64,000 nt of DNA, taken from NCBI GenBank assembly GCA_050485485.1, contig JBJHBM010000008.1:1-64000 (forward strand), given 5' to 3'. The stretch is from WHSO01 sp050485485. Its GTDB lineage: Bacteria > Pseudomonadota > Alphaproteobacteria > SMXQ01. How positions within the stretch are numbered: position 1 is the first letter of the stretch; each line of letters opens with the position of its first letter. Shown here in pieces: positions 23,832 to 32,907 of the stretch. A model generated the notes under the pieces. That model was given only the letters and a program-made list of their open reading frames with translations. It searched no databases and was not told the origin of the DNA. The position numbers and the translations under genes are program-made.

Positions 23832-26093
23832 ATGAGAGACCTCCGACCCGTACCGATTCAAGCACCGCCGCAGCCGCCCCAGATTTGGCCGGAGCCGGCG
23901 TTCGCCGCCTACAGCGCCCCGCAGCCCGGCCTCGAGGACGTGTTGCGCAAGATGTGGAGCCGCAAGCTCCTGATCGCCGGCATCACGCTTGCCTGCGTGG
24001 TCGCGGGCGCGGTCGCGAGCGCCGTCATCACGCCGCGCTTCCAGGCGGAAAGCCGGGTGCTGGTGGGCGTGCAGGCGCCGCGGGTCCTCAACGTCGATTC
24101 GATCCTGAGCGGGCTCACGGCGAATTCCGAGACGCTCCAGAGCGAGGCCTACGTGGTGACCTCGCGCACCATGATGGAAACCGTCGCGCGGCGCCTCGAG
24201 CTCGACCGCACGGCGGAGTTCAACCCCGCGCTGCGCGAGCGCCGCTTCAGCCTGACGCGGGCGCTCGGCATCGACGCGGCGCTCGGCTGGGTGAGCGGGC
24301 TGGTGCGCCCGGCGGGCGCCAGGCCGCAGGCGGGCGCGGCGGGCGGCGGCGAGGTCGGCGACAGGCGCTGGGACCGCATCGTGGCCTCACTCGCGAGCCG
24401 GGTCGAGGCGGTGCCGCTCAACCGCTCGCACGTCATCAGCATCGTCGCGCAGTCGGAGAACCCGCAGCTCGCCGCGCGCATCTCTAACGCCTTCGGCGAG
24501 GTCTACCTCGAGCAGCAGATTCAGACCAAGCAGAGCGCCACCGAAAGCGCCGACCAATGGCTCCAGGAGCGCATCGCCCAGCTGCGCGAGCAGGTGAACC
24601 AGGCCGACCAGGCGGTCGAGGAGTACCGGCGCAAGCACGGACTCTACGAGACCCGCTCCGATACCGTGATCGCCCAGCAGCTCGCCGAGCTGAACCGCGA
24701 GCAGATCGCCGCCCAGAACGCACTGGTCGAGGCCGAGACGCGCTTCCGCCAGGCGCGCGCCGAGGTCGACACCGTGGCCTCGGCCGAGAGCCTGCCGGCG
24801 GTGCTGCAGTCGCCGCTGATCCAGACCCTGCGCGGCCAGCAGTCGGAGCTCGAGCAGCGCGCGGCCGAGCTGTCGTCGAACTACACCGAGCGCCACCCGC
24901 AGCGGCGCCACATCCAGGCCCAGATCGACGAACTCGACAATAAGATCAAGGCCGAGGCGAAGCGCATCGTCGCGAGCCTCGAGCACCAGCTGCACATGGC
25001 CACCGACCGCTACCAACGGGTGCGCAAGGAGATGGCCGCGCTGCAGAACGACATGGGCGCGGCCAACCAAGAGGCGGTCACCCTGCGCCAGCTCGAGCGC
25101 GAGGCCGAGGCCAACCGCGGCATGCTGGTGGCGCTGCTGCAGCGCTCCAAGGAGACCGTCGGCCAGCACGACCTGCAGGCCCCCGACGCGCGCCTGATCT
25201 CGCGCGCCGACGTGCCGCTCTCGCCGTCCTATCCGCCGAGCACGCTGATGGTGGTGCTGGCGGGCTTCGTCGGGCTCGGGAGCGGCACACTGCTCGCGCT
25301 GCTGCTGGAAGGCGGGACCCGCACCTTCCGCACCCGCGAGGACGTCGAGACCGAGACCGGCCTGCCGGTGCTGGCGGTGGTGCCGGCCGTCTCGCGCGTG
25401 CGCCGCGGCGGCCGCGAGCAGCGCTCGCGCTACTGGGACGCGGTGCAGATGATGAACACCCGCCTGTGCCTCGAGACCGAGAGCGGCGGGCCGCCCGCGA
25501 GCGTGCTGTTCACCTCCGCGCTCGCGCGCGAGGGCAAGACCAGCCTCGGCACCGCCTACGCCAAGCTGCTCGCGCGCGAGGGCCAGCGCGTCGTGATCGT
25601 GGAGCTCGACTGGAAGCGCCCGAGCCTGCACACCGCCCTGGGCCGCCCGCAGCAGGCCGGCCTCGCCGAGTTGCTGCACGGCATCGTCACGCCCGAGGAG
25701 GCGGTCTACCGCGACCCCGAGACCGGCCTGCACGCGATCTTCGCCGGCGACGGCGACCAGATCGAGCGCAGCAACGTCTGGCTCGCGCGCCTGCGGCTGC
25801 TGCTCGGCACGCTCACGCGCCACTACGACGTGATCATCCTCGACAGCGCCCCGGTCTCGGTGACGCCCGAGATTCTCCACGTCGCGCGGCTGGTGGAGCA
25901 GACCGTGTTCGTCGTCAAGTGGCACGACACGCCGCGCCGCGCGGTCGCCAACGAGCTCGCGAGCCTGCAGCGCGCCGGCGCCTCGGTCGCGGGCGTGGTC
26001 CTGTCGCGCGTCAACGCCCGCCGCTACCGCCGCTACGCCTACGAGGACCGCAACTACGCCGCGCGCCACCCCCTCGCCTACGGCACCGGCTGA
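23832..26093 (+). CDS. wzc: Polysaccharide co-polymerase and tyrosine autokinase, Wzc-like
   Basis: A 753-residue inner-membrane protein controlling polymer length and export. The first membrane segment is at about 45-66, a long coiled coil spans roughly 230-430 (EQVNQADQAVEEYRRKHGLY), and the second segment begins LMVVLAGFVGLGSGTLL. The cytosolic BY-kinase has Walker A SALAREGKTSLG (about 559-570), Walker A' VVIVELDWKRP and Walker B VIILDSAPV. The Walker A' motif has Glu for the first Asp and Lys for Arg. The C-terminus carries a Tyr cluster (RRYRRYAYEDRNYAARHP) for autophosphorylation. No Wzb-type phosphatase gene is in the window. Confidence 0.93.
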   Translation: MRDLRPVPIQAPPQPPQIWPEPAFAAYSAPQPGLEDVLRKMWSRKLLIAGITLACVVAGAVASAVITPRFQAESRVLVGVQAPRVLNVDSILSGLTANSETLQSEAYVVTSRTMMETVARRLELDRTAEFNPALRERRFSLTRALGIDAALGWVSGLVRPAGARPQAGAAGGGEVGDRRWDRIVASLASRVEAVPLNRSHVISIVAQSENPQLAARISNAFGEVYLEQQIQTKQSATESADQWLQERIAQLREQVNQADQAVEEYRRKHGLYETRSDTVIAQQLAELNREQIAAQNALVEAETRFRQARAEVDTVASAESLPAVLQSPLIQTLRGQQSELEQRAAELSSNYTERHPQRRHIQAQIDELDNKIKAEAKRIVASLEHQLHMATDRYQRVRKEMAALQNDMGAANQEAVTLRQLEREAEANRGMLVALLQRSKETVGQHDLQAPDARLISRADVPLSPSYPPSTLMVVLAGFVGLGSGTLLALLLEGGTRTFRTREDVETETGLPVLAVVPAVSRVRRGGREQRSRYWDAVQMMNTRLCLETESGGPPASVLFTSALAREGKTSLGTAYAKLLAREGQRVVIVELDWKRPSLHTALGRPQQAGLAELLHGIVTPEEAVYRDPETGLHAIFAGDGDQIERSNVWLARLRLLLGTLTRHYDVIILDSAPVSVTPEILHVARLVEQTVFVVKWHDTPRRAVANELASLQRAGASVAGVVLSRVNARRYRRYAYEDRNYAARHPLAYGTG

Positions 26094-26096
26094 GCC

Positions 26097-27356
26097 GTGC
26101 CCGGTCCCACGCTCCCCTCCGCGCTGCTGCTGACACAGCATTACTGGCCGGAGCCGATCGGCTCCGCGCCCTACACGACCGACGTGGCCGAGCATCTCGC
26201 CGCCGAGGGCGCGGCGGTAGCCGTCTTCACCTGCCGCCCCCACTACCCGGCGGGACGCGTGCCCGAGGACTACGCGGGCGGCGACCGCGACCGCGAGACG
26301 CGGCGCGGCGTCGCCATCGAGCGCGTCGCGCCGTTCCGCCCGCGCGGCAGCGGCGCGCTCGGACGCCTGGTGCGGGAGGGTGCCTTCCTGATGCGGGGCC
26401 TTGCCGCCCTCGCCGCCGGCCGCGTCCGGCGCGCCGACCTTACGGTATCGCTGTGCCCGTCGATCCTGACGGTGCTGCTCGGCGCCGCTGCCCGGCGCCG
26501 CGGCGGCCGCCACGTGGTGCTGGTCCACGACATCCAGTCGGGCCTCGCCGCCGCGCTCGGCATGGCCGGCCGGTTCGGCCTCGGCAACGCGATAAAATGG
26601 CTCGAGCGCGTCGCGCTCGACCGCGCCGACACGGTGCTGGTGCTGTCGTCCAACATGAAGGCCATCCTGCGCGCCCAAGGCGTGCGCGCGCCGATCGAGA
26701 TCCTGCCGATCTGGGTCGACACGCATGCGATCCGCCCGCGCGAGGATACGGCGGAGCCCGCGCGCGTCACCGTCGTCTACAGCGGCAATCTCGGCCGCAA
26801 GCAGGGACTCGGCCAAGTGGTGGACATGGCGGAACGGCTGCAGCGCCGCAACCGCCACGTCGAGGTGCTGCTGCGGGGCGCCGGGAGCGAGGCGGTACGA
26901 CTTGCGCGCGACGTCGCGGCGCGCGGCCTCGTCAACGTGCGCTTTGCTCCGCTGGTGGCCCCGGAGCGGTTCGCCGCGAGCCTCGCGGACGGCACCATCC
27001 ATCTCGTGCCCCAGGACCCCGGTGCGGCAGATTTTGCTGTTCCTTCAAAGGCTTATGCCATCATGGCGAGCGGCCGGCCGTTCGTCGCGACGGCCCGGCC
27101 GGGCAGCCAGTTGTGGGACCTCCGGCGACGCTCGGACGCCTTCCTGTGCGTGGCGGCGGGCGATGCCGACGCCCTCGCGGACGCCGTCGAACGGCTCGCC
27201 CTCGACCCTTCCCTGCGCGCGCGACTGGGCCGCAACGGCCGCGCCTATGCGGTCGCCCATCACGACCGGGCGCTGGTGCTCGGTCGCTTCATGAACATCG
27301 CCGGGCTCCAACCGGCGGGCAAGACATGGCAACACCAGGCATCCCGCATCTCCTGA
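26097..27356 (+). CDS. Glycosyltransferase family 4, WcaI-like
   Basis: A 419-residue cytosolic GT-B glycosyltransferase. The N-terminal fold begins ALLLTQHYWPEPIGSAPYT, the opening typical of WcaI/Fuc-type enzymes. The donor-binding half has VTVVYSGNLGRKQGLGQVV and the late region DFAVPSKAYAIMASGRPF, where GT4 enzymes bind the nucleotide sugar. It starts with GTG at 26097, three bases after the stop of the Wzc gene, and its end overlaps the next gene by 31 bases, so the genes are tightly coupled. Donor and acceptor are unknown; GDP-mannose or GDP-fucose are available from enzymes of this locus. Confidence 0.88.
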   Translation: MPGPTLPSALLLTQHYWPEPIGSAPYTTDVAEHLAAEGAAVAVFTCRPHYPAGRVPEDYAGGDRDRETRRGVAIERVAPFRPRGSGALGRLVREGAFLMRGLAALAAGRVRRADLTVSLCPSILTVLLGAAARRRGGRHVVLVHDIQSGLAAALGMAGRFGLGNAIKWLERVALDRADTVLVLSSNMKAILRAQGVRAPIEILPIWVDTHAIRPREDTAEPARVTVVYSGNLGRKQGLGQVVDMAERLQRRNRHVEVLLRGAGSEAVRLARDVAARGLVNVRFAPLVAPERFAASLADGTIHLVPQDPGAADFAVPSKAYAIMASGRPFVATARPGSQLWDLRRRSDAFLCVAAGDADALADAVERLALDPSLRARLGRNGRAYAVAHHDRALVLGRFMNIAGLQPAGKTWQHQASRIS

Positions 27357-28651
27357 TCCTCGAACCCGACAGCCGAGGCCATGCGCGCGAATGGATCGGA
27401 CACCTGATCCAGGGCGCGCACGCACTCGGCGCGCGCGGACCCAGGCTCACCTTCGCCGTGCCGTCCGCGCTCGCCGAGGAGATCGCCCCGCATGTCCCGT
27501 GCACCGCGCGCGGCCGCATCGGCTTCGTGGCCCTCACCCCGCGCGAGGCGTCACTGTGCCTCAGCGACAGACTCGCCGTGAGCGGCATGGCCCGGTGGTG
27601 GACCATGCGCCGCTGCCTCGACCGCGCCGGCGCCACCCACGGCCTGTTCCTCGAATTCGACCACCTGTCGCTGCCGCTCGCCCTCGGCCTCAACGGCGGC
27701 GGACGGCCACTCTCCGGAATCCTGTTCCGGCCATCGGTCCATTACGGCGAGATCGGGCCCTACCGGCCTACCGGACGCGAACGCCTGCGCGACCTGCGCA
27801 AGCAGCTCCTCTACCGCTTCGTGCTCCGCAACCCGGGAGTCGCCGCGATGCTGACGCTCGATCCCTATTTCGTGACCCATGCCCGGCGCGCCTACGCCAA
27901 CGGCATCAAAGTCGCCGAGGCCCCCGACCCCGCGTTTCCGCTACCGGAGCCGGCGGCGGGCGTCGCGGCGCCATGGGCCGACATCCCGGAGGAACGCCGG
28001 CTGCTCGTGCTGTTCGGAGAGCTGACCGAGCGCAAGGGGCTGCCGACCCTGCTCGACTCGCTGCTGCTGCTGCCCGCGGGGGACGCGGAGCGCCTTGCGG
28101 TGATCGTCGCCGGGCGCATCGACGCCCGGCTCACGCCGGAGGTCGAGGCACGGGCCGTCCGGCTCGCGCGCGAGCGTCCTCAATTGTGGCTCCGCTTCGA
28201 AAACAGGCGCCTCCCTGCCGGCGAGCTCGCCGCGCTGCTACGGCGCTGCTGTATGGTCCTAGCGCCCTACCAGCGCTTCGTCGGATCGAGCGGCATCGTC
28301 CTGTGGGCGGCCGGCGCGGAAAAGCCGGTGCTGTGCCAGGACTACGGCCTTCTCGGGCGCCTCGTGCGCGATCACGGCCTCGGGGTCGTCACCGACAGCA
28401 CCGACCCTTCGGCGCTCGCCGCCTGCCTTCGGGAGATCGCGCGCGGCACCCTCCCGCCTACGCCCGATACCCGGGCGATGGGGGCGCTCTGTGCCGCGCG
28501 GACGCCCGAACGCTTCGCCCGCACCGTGTTGGAGCATGCGCTATCCGGTTGCGCGAACACCCCCCTTCCGACCCCGCCCCACGGCCAGCCGCGCAGCATT
28601 ACCTCGATGCTGTGCTGCCTCGCCGCAGGTGCCCTGGACATAGTGCTTTAG
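27326..28651 (+). CDS. Glycosyltransferase, GT4-like
   Basis: A 441-residue protein with a GT-B layout. The C-terminal half has the phrases LLVLFGELTERKGLPTLLD and FVGSSGIVLWAAGAEKPVLC, which correspond to the hinge and donor-site region of GT4 enzymes. The usual E-x7-E motif is not evident, so donor binding may differ. The ATG at 27326 lies inside the end of the preceding gene; a GGCGGGC stretch is the only ribosome-site candidate, consistent with coupling. It is the last gene before a 94-base gap with repeated GGTCACAG sites, so the first EPS operon may end here. No terminator is visible. Confidence 0.75.
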   Translation: MATPGIPHLLILEPDSRGHAREWIGHLIQGAHALGARGPRLTFAVPSALAEEIAPHVPCTARGRIGFVALTPREASLCLSDRLAVSGMARWWTMRRCLDRAGATHGLFLEFDHLSLPLALGLNGGGRPLSGILFRPSVHYGEIGPYRPTGRERLRDLRKQLLYRFVLRNPGVAAMLTLDPYFVTHARRAYANGIKVAEAPDPAFPLPEPAAGVAAPWADIPEERRLLVLFGELTERKGLPTLLDSLLLLPAGDAERLAVIVAGRIDARLTPEVEARAVRLARERPQLWLRFENRRLPAGELAALLRRCCMVLAPYQRFVGSSGIVLWAAGAEKPVLCQDYGLLGRLVRDHGLGVVTDSTDPSALAACLREIARGTLPPTPDTRAMGALCAARTPERFARTVLEHALSGCANTPLPTPPHGQPRSITSMLCCLAAGALDIVL

Positions 28652-28654
28652 AGA

Positions 28655-28707
28655 GGTCACAGGGGTCCACGGCATGGTCACAGCTGCTTTGGGCCCATCG
28701 GTGACAC
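28655..28707 (+). promoter_or_regulatory. Cluster of GGTCACAG sites before the initiating phosphotransferase gene
   Basis: GGTCACAG at 28655-28662, GGTCCAC at 28664-28670, GGTCACAG at 28676-28683 and GGTGACAC at 28700-28707. The two exact copies are 21 bases apart, two helical turns. The cluster fills the gap between two EPS genes and is the densest set of this word in the window. Confidence 0.5.
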
Positions 28708-28745
28708 AAGGGACGCTGTCCGTTCGCACCTAGACGGAGGCCCCT

Positions 28746-30293
28746 ATGAGCCAGCTCGACCAGCGCTCGCGCGAGAATCGCGACGACCGCCATACCGGCC
28801 GAGCGGCGCGCCCGCGTCCTACGCTGGTAGCGCCGGCGCGCATGATGCCGGAGCGTATGCCTCCGGCTCCCATGTCGTGGGCACCGAGGCCCGTGTCGGC
28901 GAACGCGATCTGCGCCGTCATGGCGCTGCTCGACGTGCTGGTCCTCGTGGCGACCGCGACGGTGGCCTTTCTCGTCTGGCTGACCAACGACCCCTATTCG
29001 ACGGTGACGGAGTATGCCCTCATCACCGCGCTCGGCGTCCTGCTCGCGCTCAACCTGTTCAACCTGGCACGGCTCTATGACTCCGCGCTGCTGCATCGCC
29101 CGCACCTTACGCTCAAGCGCGTCGCGATCTGCTGGTGCGCGGTGGCGGCCGCGCTGATCGCGCTCAGCTTCTTCACCAAGACCTCGGACGACTATTCGCG
29201 CTTCTGGGCCCTCATGTGGTTCGCCTGCGCGCTCGTCGGCCTGTGCGCCGCCCGCTGGCTGGTTCTGGCGCGCACCGCGCGATGGGCCGCAGAAGGACGG
29301 CTGCGGCGCAAGGTAGCGATCGTCGGCACGGGCGTGTTCGCGCGCCGTCTCGCGCAGCGCTTCTCCTCCGATCCGAAGAGCGGCGTGGCGGTCGTCGGTC
29401 TGTTCGCCGACCGCGAGAACCAGGGACAGGCCTGGAAGCCTCCGGCAGGATATGCCGGAGACGTGGATCAACTGATTCAGCTTGCCCGGCTCGACGCCGT
29501 GGACACCGTGATCGTCGCAGACGAGAGCGCCCCCGGCGATCGCCTCAACACGCTCTTCCTGCGGCTGCGCGAGGTCCCGGTCGACATCCGCTATTGCCCC
29601 GGCCCGATGGCGCTGGAGCTCGGCCGGTGCGAAGTGTCCCACTACGCCGGAATCGCGATGCTGAACGTGGTGGACCGGCCGCTCGCCGAATGGCGCTACG
29701 TCGTCAAGGCAATCGAGGATCGCGTGGTCGCCTCGGCCATACTCGTAATGATCGCACCCGTGTTGCTCGCCATCGCCGTACTCATCAAGCTCGACAGCAA
29801 GGGGCCGATCCTGTTCCGACAGAAGCGCTACGGCTACAACAACCAACTGGTCGAGGTCTGGAAATTTCGCACGATGTATCACGATCTCGCCGACCAGAAA
29901 GCCGAGCAGCTCACCCAGCGCAACGACCCGCGCGTCACGCGCGTGGGCGAGTTCCTCAGGCGCTGGAGCCTCGACGAATTGCCCCAATTCTTCAACGTCC
30001 TGCGCGGCGACATGTCGATCGTAGGGCCCCGCCCCCACGCCGTGTCCGCCAAAGCGGGTGGGCTTCTCTACCAGCAGGCGGTGCCCCACTACGCCGCCCG
30101 TCACCGCGTCAAGCCGGGCATCACCGGCTGGGCGCAGATCAACGGCTGGCGCGGCACCACCGATACCGTCCGGCAAATCGAGAAGCGGGTCGAGCACGAC
30201 ATGTACTACATCGAGAACTGGTCTCTGTGGCTCGACCTCAAGATCATCGCGCTGACCGTGACCCGGGGTTTCTCGGCACAGAACGCCTACTGA
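28746..30293 (+). CDS. wcaJ: Undecaprenyl-phosphate sugar phosphotransferase, WcaJ-like
   Basis: A 515-residue membrane enzyme that starts repeat-unit synthesis by moving a hexose-1-phosphate, usually glucose, onto undecaprenyl phosphate. After a 48-residue basic N-terminus come four membrane segments, then a nucleotide-fold domain (KVAIVGTGVFARRLAQRF), a fifth hydrophobic hairpin and the catalytic bacterial sugar transferase domain: QKRYGYNNQLVEVWKFRTM, RVGEFLRRWSLDELPQFFNV, MSIVGPRPHA and KPGITGWAQINGWRG. All family motifs are present. GGAGG precedes the ATG. The upstream gap carries repeated GGTCACAG sites, suggesting separate control of this committing step. Confidence 0.93.
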   Translation: MSQLDQRSRENRDDRHTGRAARPRPTLVAPARMMPERMPPAPMSWAPRPVSANAICAVMALLDVLVLVATATVAFLVWLTNDPYSTVTEYALITALGVLLALNLFNLARLYDSALLHRPHLTLKRVAICWCAVAAALIALSFFTKTSDDYSRFWALMWFACALVGLCAARWLVLARTARWAAEGRLRRKVAIVGTGVFARRLAQRFSSDPKSGVAVVGLFADRENQGQAWKPPAGYAGDVDQLIQLARLDAVDTVIVADESAPGDRLNTLFLRLREVPVDIRYCPGPMALELGRCEVSHYAGIAMLNVVDRPLAEWRYVVKAIEDRVVASAILVMIAPVLLAIAVLIKLDSKGPILFRQKRYGYNNQLVEVWKFRTMYHDLADQKAEQLTQRNDPRVTRVGEFLRRWSLDELPQFFNVLRGDMSIVGPRPHAVSAKAGGLLYQQAVPHYAARHRVKPGITGWAQINGWRGTTDTVRQIEKRVEHDMYYIENWSLWLDLKIIALTVTRGFSAQNAY

Positions 30294-30334
30294 ACCGGGA
30301 TCGCCCGGTCCCTCCGTAGAACCGCGAGATCGCG

Positions 30335-31525
30335 ATGCGTTACCTGTGGCTGACCTGGACCGACCCGGCCCCCGAGCACGACGGGCAGAGAATCTATTCG
30401 GGGCGCCTGATCGACGCCCTGGCCTCGGCCGGCGCCGAAGTGGATGTCCTGTGCTTCGCCAACCCCGAGTCGCCGCGCCGTCCCGGCGTCGCCGAGGGCA
30501 ATATCCGGTGGTGGCCTGTACCGCGCGCGATCAACCGCGCCTTCGCAAGCGTATTCTCGCAGCTGCCCAATATCGCCTACCGTTCCTATACCCGCGACAT
30601 GCTGCGCGGCCTGCGCACGCTCGCTTCGCACAAGCGATGGGACACTGTGGTTCTGGACGGTCTCTACACGGGATGGGCCCTCCCGCATCTGGGAGAGCTT
30701 TCGGGACCTTCCGGCGGCCAGCCGCGCGTGGTCTATGTCTCGCATAACCACGAGCAAAGCCTGCGCCCGGGAATTGCGCAGAACTTCCGCGGCAACCCCG
30801 TCAAGGCCGCATTCCTGCGGCGCGACGCGGGCAAGGCCGCGCGCACGGAACGCGCCATGATCGATCGCGCCCACCTGATCACGGCGATCACCGACAGCGA
30901 TGCCGCCTTGTTCCGACGCGACCGTCCCGACCGCCGCGTCGTCGTGCTGACGCCGGGCTACGCCGGACGGCGGCTCCCGCGCCGCCAGATCACCGGCGAC
31001 CTACCGCGCCGCGCCATGATCCTCGGCAGCTTCGACTGGATTGCAAAGCGCATGAACCTCGAGGAATTCGTCGCTCTTGCCGATCCCATCTTCGCCGCCG
31101 CCGGCGCCGAGCTTCAGGTGGTGGGCAACAGCGACCCCGGCTATCTGGAGCGCCTCAACCGGCGCGCGCGCGCGACGCGCTTCGTCGGAGCGGTTCCCGA
31201 GATCGAGCCCTACCTCGGCCAGTCGCGCATCGCCGTCGTGCCCGAGCGCAGTGGCGGCGGCTTCAAGCTGAAAGTGCTCGACTACGTGTTCCACCGCCTG
31301 CCCATCGCCGCGCTGGCGGGCTCGGTCTCCGGGACGCCCCTGCAGCCCACGCGCTCGATCCTTACCTTCGACAGCTTCGAGCGGCTGGCCAGCGGCGTGG
31401 TGGCGGCGCTCGACGACCTCCCCCTCCTCAATGCCCTGCAGGATCAGGCCTATGCCGCCTGCGCGGAGGAGTTCGACTGGAAGCGCCGGGGCCAGGCCTT
31501 CCTCGCGGAGACGAGCGCCGCATGA
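30335..31525 (+). CDS. Glycosyltransferase, GT4-like
   Basis: A 396-residue protein beginning MRYLWLTWTDPAPEHDGQRI, as in GT4 enzymes whose N-terminal loop binds the acceptor. The middle has VVYVSHNHEQSLRPG, and the donor half has MILGSFDWIAKRMNLEEF and VPERSGGGFKLKVLDYVFHR, matching the nucleotide-sugar site. Length and order are normal for the family. The stop overlaps the start of the Wzy-like gene (ATGA), so the two are co-translated. The sugar transferred is unknown. The ribosome site is weak, and the 41-base gap after wcaJ shows no terminator. Confidence 0.85.
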   Translation: MRYLWLTWTDPAPEHDGQRIYSGRLIDALASAGAEVDVLCFANPESPRRPGVAEGNIRWWPVPRAINRAFASVFSQLPNIAYRSYTRDMLRGLRTLASHKRWDTVVLDGLYTGWALPHLGELSGPSGGQPRVVYVSHNHEQSLRPGIAQNFRGNPVKAAFLRRDAGKAARTERAMIDRAHLITAITDSDAALFRRDRPDRRVVVLTPGYAGRRLPRRQITGDLPRRAMILGSFDWIAKRMNLEEFVALADPIFAAAGAELQVVGNSDPGYLERLNRRARATRFVGAVPEIEPYLGQSRIAVVPERSGGGFKLKVLDYVFHRLPIAALAGSVSGTPLQPTRSILTFDSFERLASGVVAALDDLPLLNALQDQAYAACAEEFDWKRRGQAFLAETSAA

Positions 31526-32907
31526 ACGGTCCTGCCCACGTCCGCCGGGTCGACGGCGGCACCACCTTTCTCGTGGCGCTGTTCCTGCTCGGCCTCTATC
31601 TCGGGGTCGCGCTCATGCTGCCTGGCGGCACGCCGTTCCCGTCGTTTATCGCGGGGCTTGCGGGCGGGCTTCTGCTGCTCACGCATCGCGTCTGTATGAC
31701 CGAGCGTCACATCGTCGCGATTCTCGCGGTCCTTGTGCTCTACCTGCTCTCGATCCTTGGCGCGCCCGATTACAGCCTGCTCGGCGAGCATTTCAAGGGA
31801 TTCATCCAGCTCAGCTACTCGCTGGTCATCGGCTACGCCTTCTTCCTCGCCCTGGTGCGCTACGACCGCCGCCGGCTCGCGGCGATCTTCCTCGCGTTCT
31901 GCATCGCGATCCTGGTCGGCTGCGTTCTCGAGACCTACACGGCGCTGCGCGACGTGAGCGACGCATTCCGGGAGCGGGTCTTCCATACCGGCGTCTACGT
32001 CGCCGACCTGCGCGATCAGATTCTCTACGGACGCATCCGGCCCAAGCTGTTCACGTCGGAGCCTTCCGCCGTCACCTTCGCGTTCGCTCTGTTCGCTTTC
32101 GTCTGGTACGTGCTGTCCCAGGCGCGCGGCAAGATAGTGATCTACCTCCTGCTTCTGGGTGCGGCCTATTACTTCATGCGCGGCCCGACCCTGGTGCTGG
32201 CGGCCGCCCTGATTCCTGCCTACGAGATGCTGCTGGCCACGCGCAAGGGGCTGCCCGGCGGCCGGCGCATGGATGCCGGCCGCATGATCGTCGCGGCCGT
32301 CCTCGCGCTCGGGCTCGCGCTTGCGGTGGTGCCCTTCCTCCAAAACTTCTACGCGGAGCGCATCCAGCAGATCGCCTCGGGACAGGACCCGAGTTTCTTC
32401 GCGCGCGTGATCGCCCCGCCCATCCTTGCGTTCAAGATCATCGAGCACTACCCGGTGGCCGGCGCGGGACTCACCGGGTGGGAATACCTCGAGGACATGA
32501 CGCAGCAGATCTACGCCTCCGCCGAATGGTTCTCGAGCAACTACCGCTTCCAGGGCGCAGCCAATTCGATCACGAATTATTTCTGGCTCCACTGGATATT
32601 CCTGGGCCTGCTGTGGGGCACGGTAATCCTGATCGCCCTCACGATCATGCTGAAGACGATGGGCGTGCCGAGCGTGCTGTTCTGCTGGATCGTGTGGGCG
32701 GCCTTCGGGCAGGGAGCCGGCTCCTACGTCGGGCCGCAGACCTGGGCGGTGCTGTTCCTCGCCGCCGCCGCCGCCGTGGTCCACGAGCGCGAAAGCGCCA
32801 CGCGCGAAGCGCGGCGCTACCTCGAGGAAGCCTATCGCCGCTACGGCATGCCGCAGCTCCAGGCGCGCCGCGAACCTCATCTCGGTTTGCCTGCGGGGAT
32901 GCGATGA
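31522..32907 (+). CDS. O-antigen ligase/polymerase-like membrane protein (Wzy candidate)
   Basis: A 461-residue protein with about 10-12 membrane segments and one larger periplasmic loop containing NFYAERIQQIASGQDPSFFARV and HYPVAGAGLTGWEYLED. The Wzy/WaaL superfamily is recognised by this layout and by the (H)YPxxGxG-like motif in the loop rather than by sequence identity. In a locus with wzx, wzc and wcaJ, polymerisation of repeat units is the expected job. Both ends overlap neighbours by four bases (ATGA), so it sits within a tight operon. A soluble basic tail of about 35 residues closes the protein. Confidence 0.8.
   Translation: MNGPAHVRRVDGGTTFLVALFLLGLYLGVALMLPGGTPFPSFIAGLAGGLLLLTHRVCMTERHIVAILAVLVLYLLSILGAPDYSLLGEHFKGFIQLSYSLVIGYAFFLALVRYDRRRLAAIFLAFCIAILVGCVLETYTALRDVSDAFRERVFHTGVYVADLRDQILYGRIRPKLFTSEPSAVTFAFALFAFVWYVLSQARGKIVIYLLLLGAAYYFMRGPTLVLAAALIPAYEMLLATRKGLPGGRRMDAGRMIVAAVLALGLALAVVPFLQNFYAERIQQIASGQDPSFFARVIAPPILAFKIIEHYPVAGAGLTGWEYLEDMTQQIYASAEWFSSNYRFQGAANSITNYFWLHWIFLGLLWGTVILIALTIMLKTMGVPSVLFCWIVWAAFGQGAGSYVGPQTWAVLFLAAAAAVVHERESATREARRYLEEAYRRYGMPQLQARREPHLGLPAGMR

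Noticed and set aside
25466..27325. Upstream extension of the glycosyltransferase at 27326 by about 620 codons
   Set aside because: This part is out of frame with the Wzc and GT4 genes, extremely rich in Arg and Pro, and has no fold; only the segment after 27326 is real.
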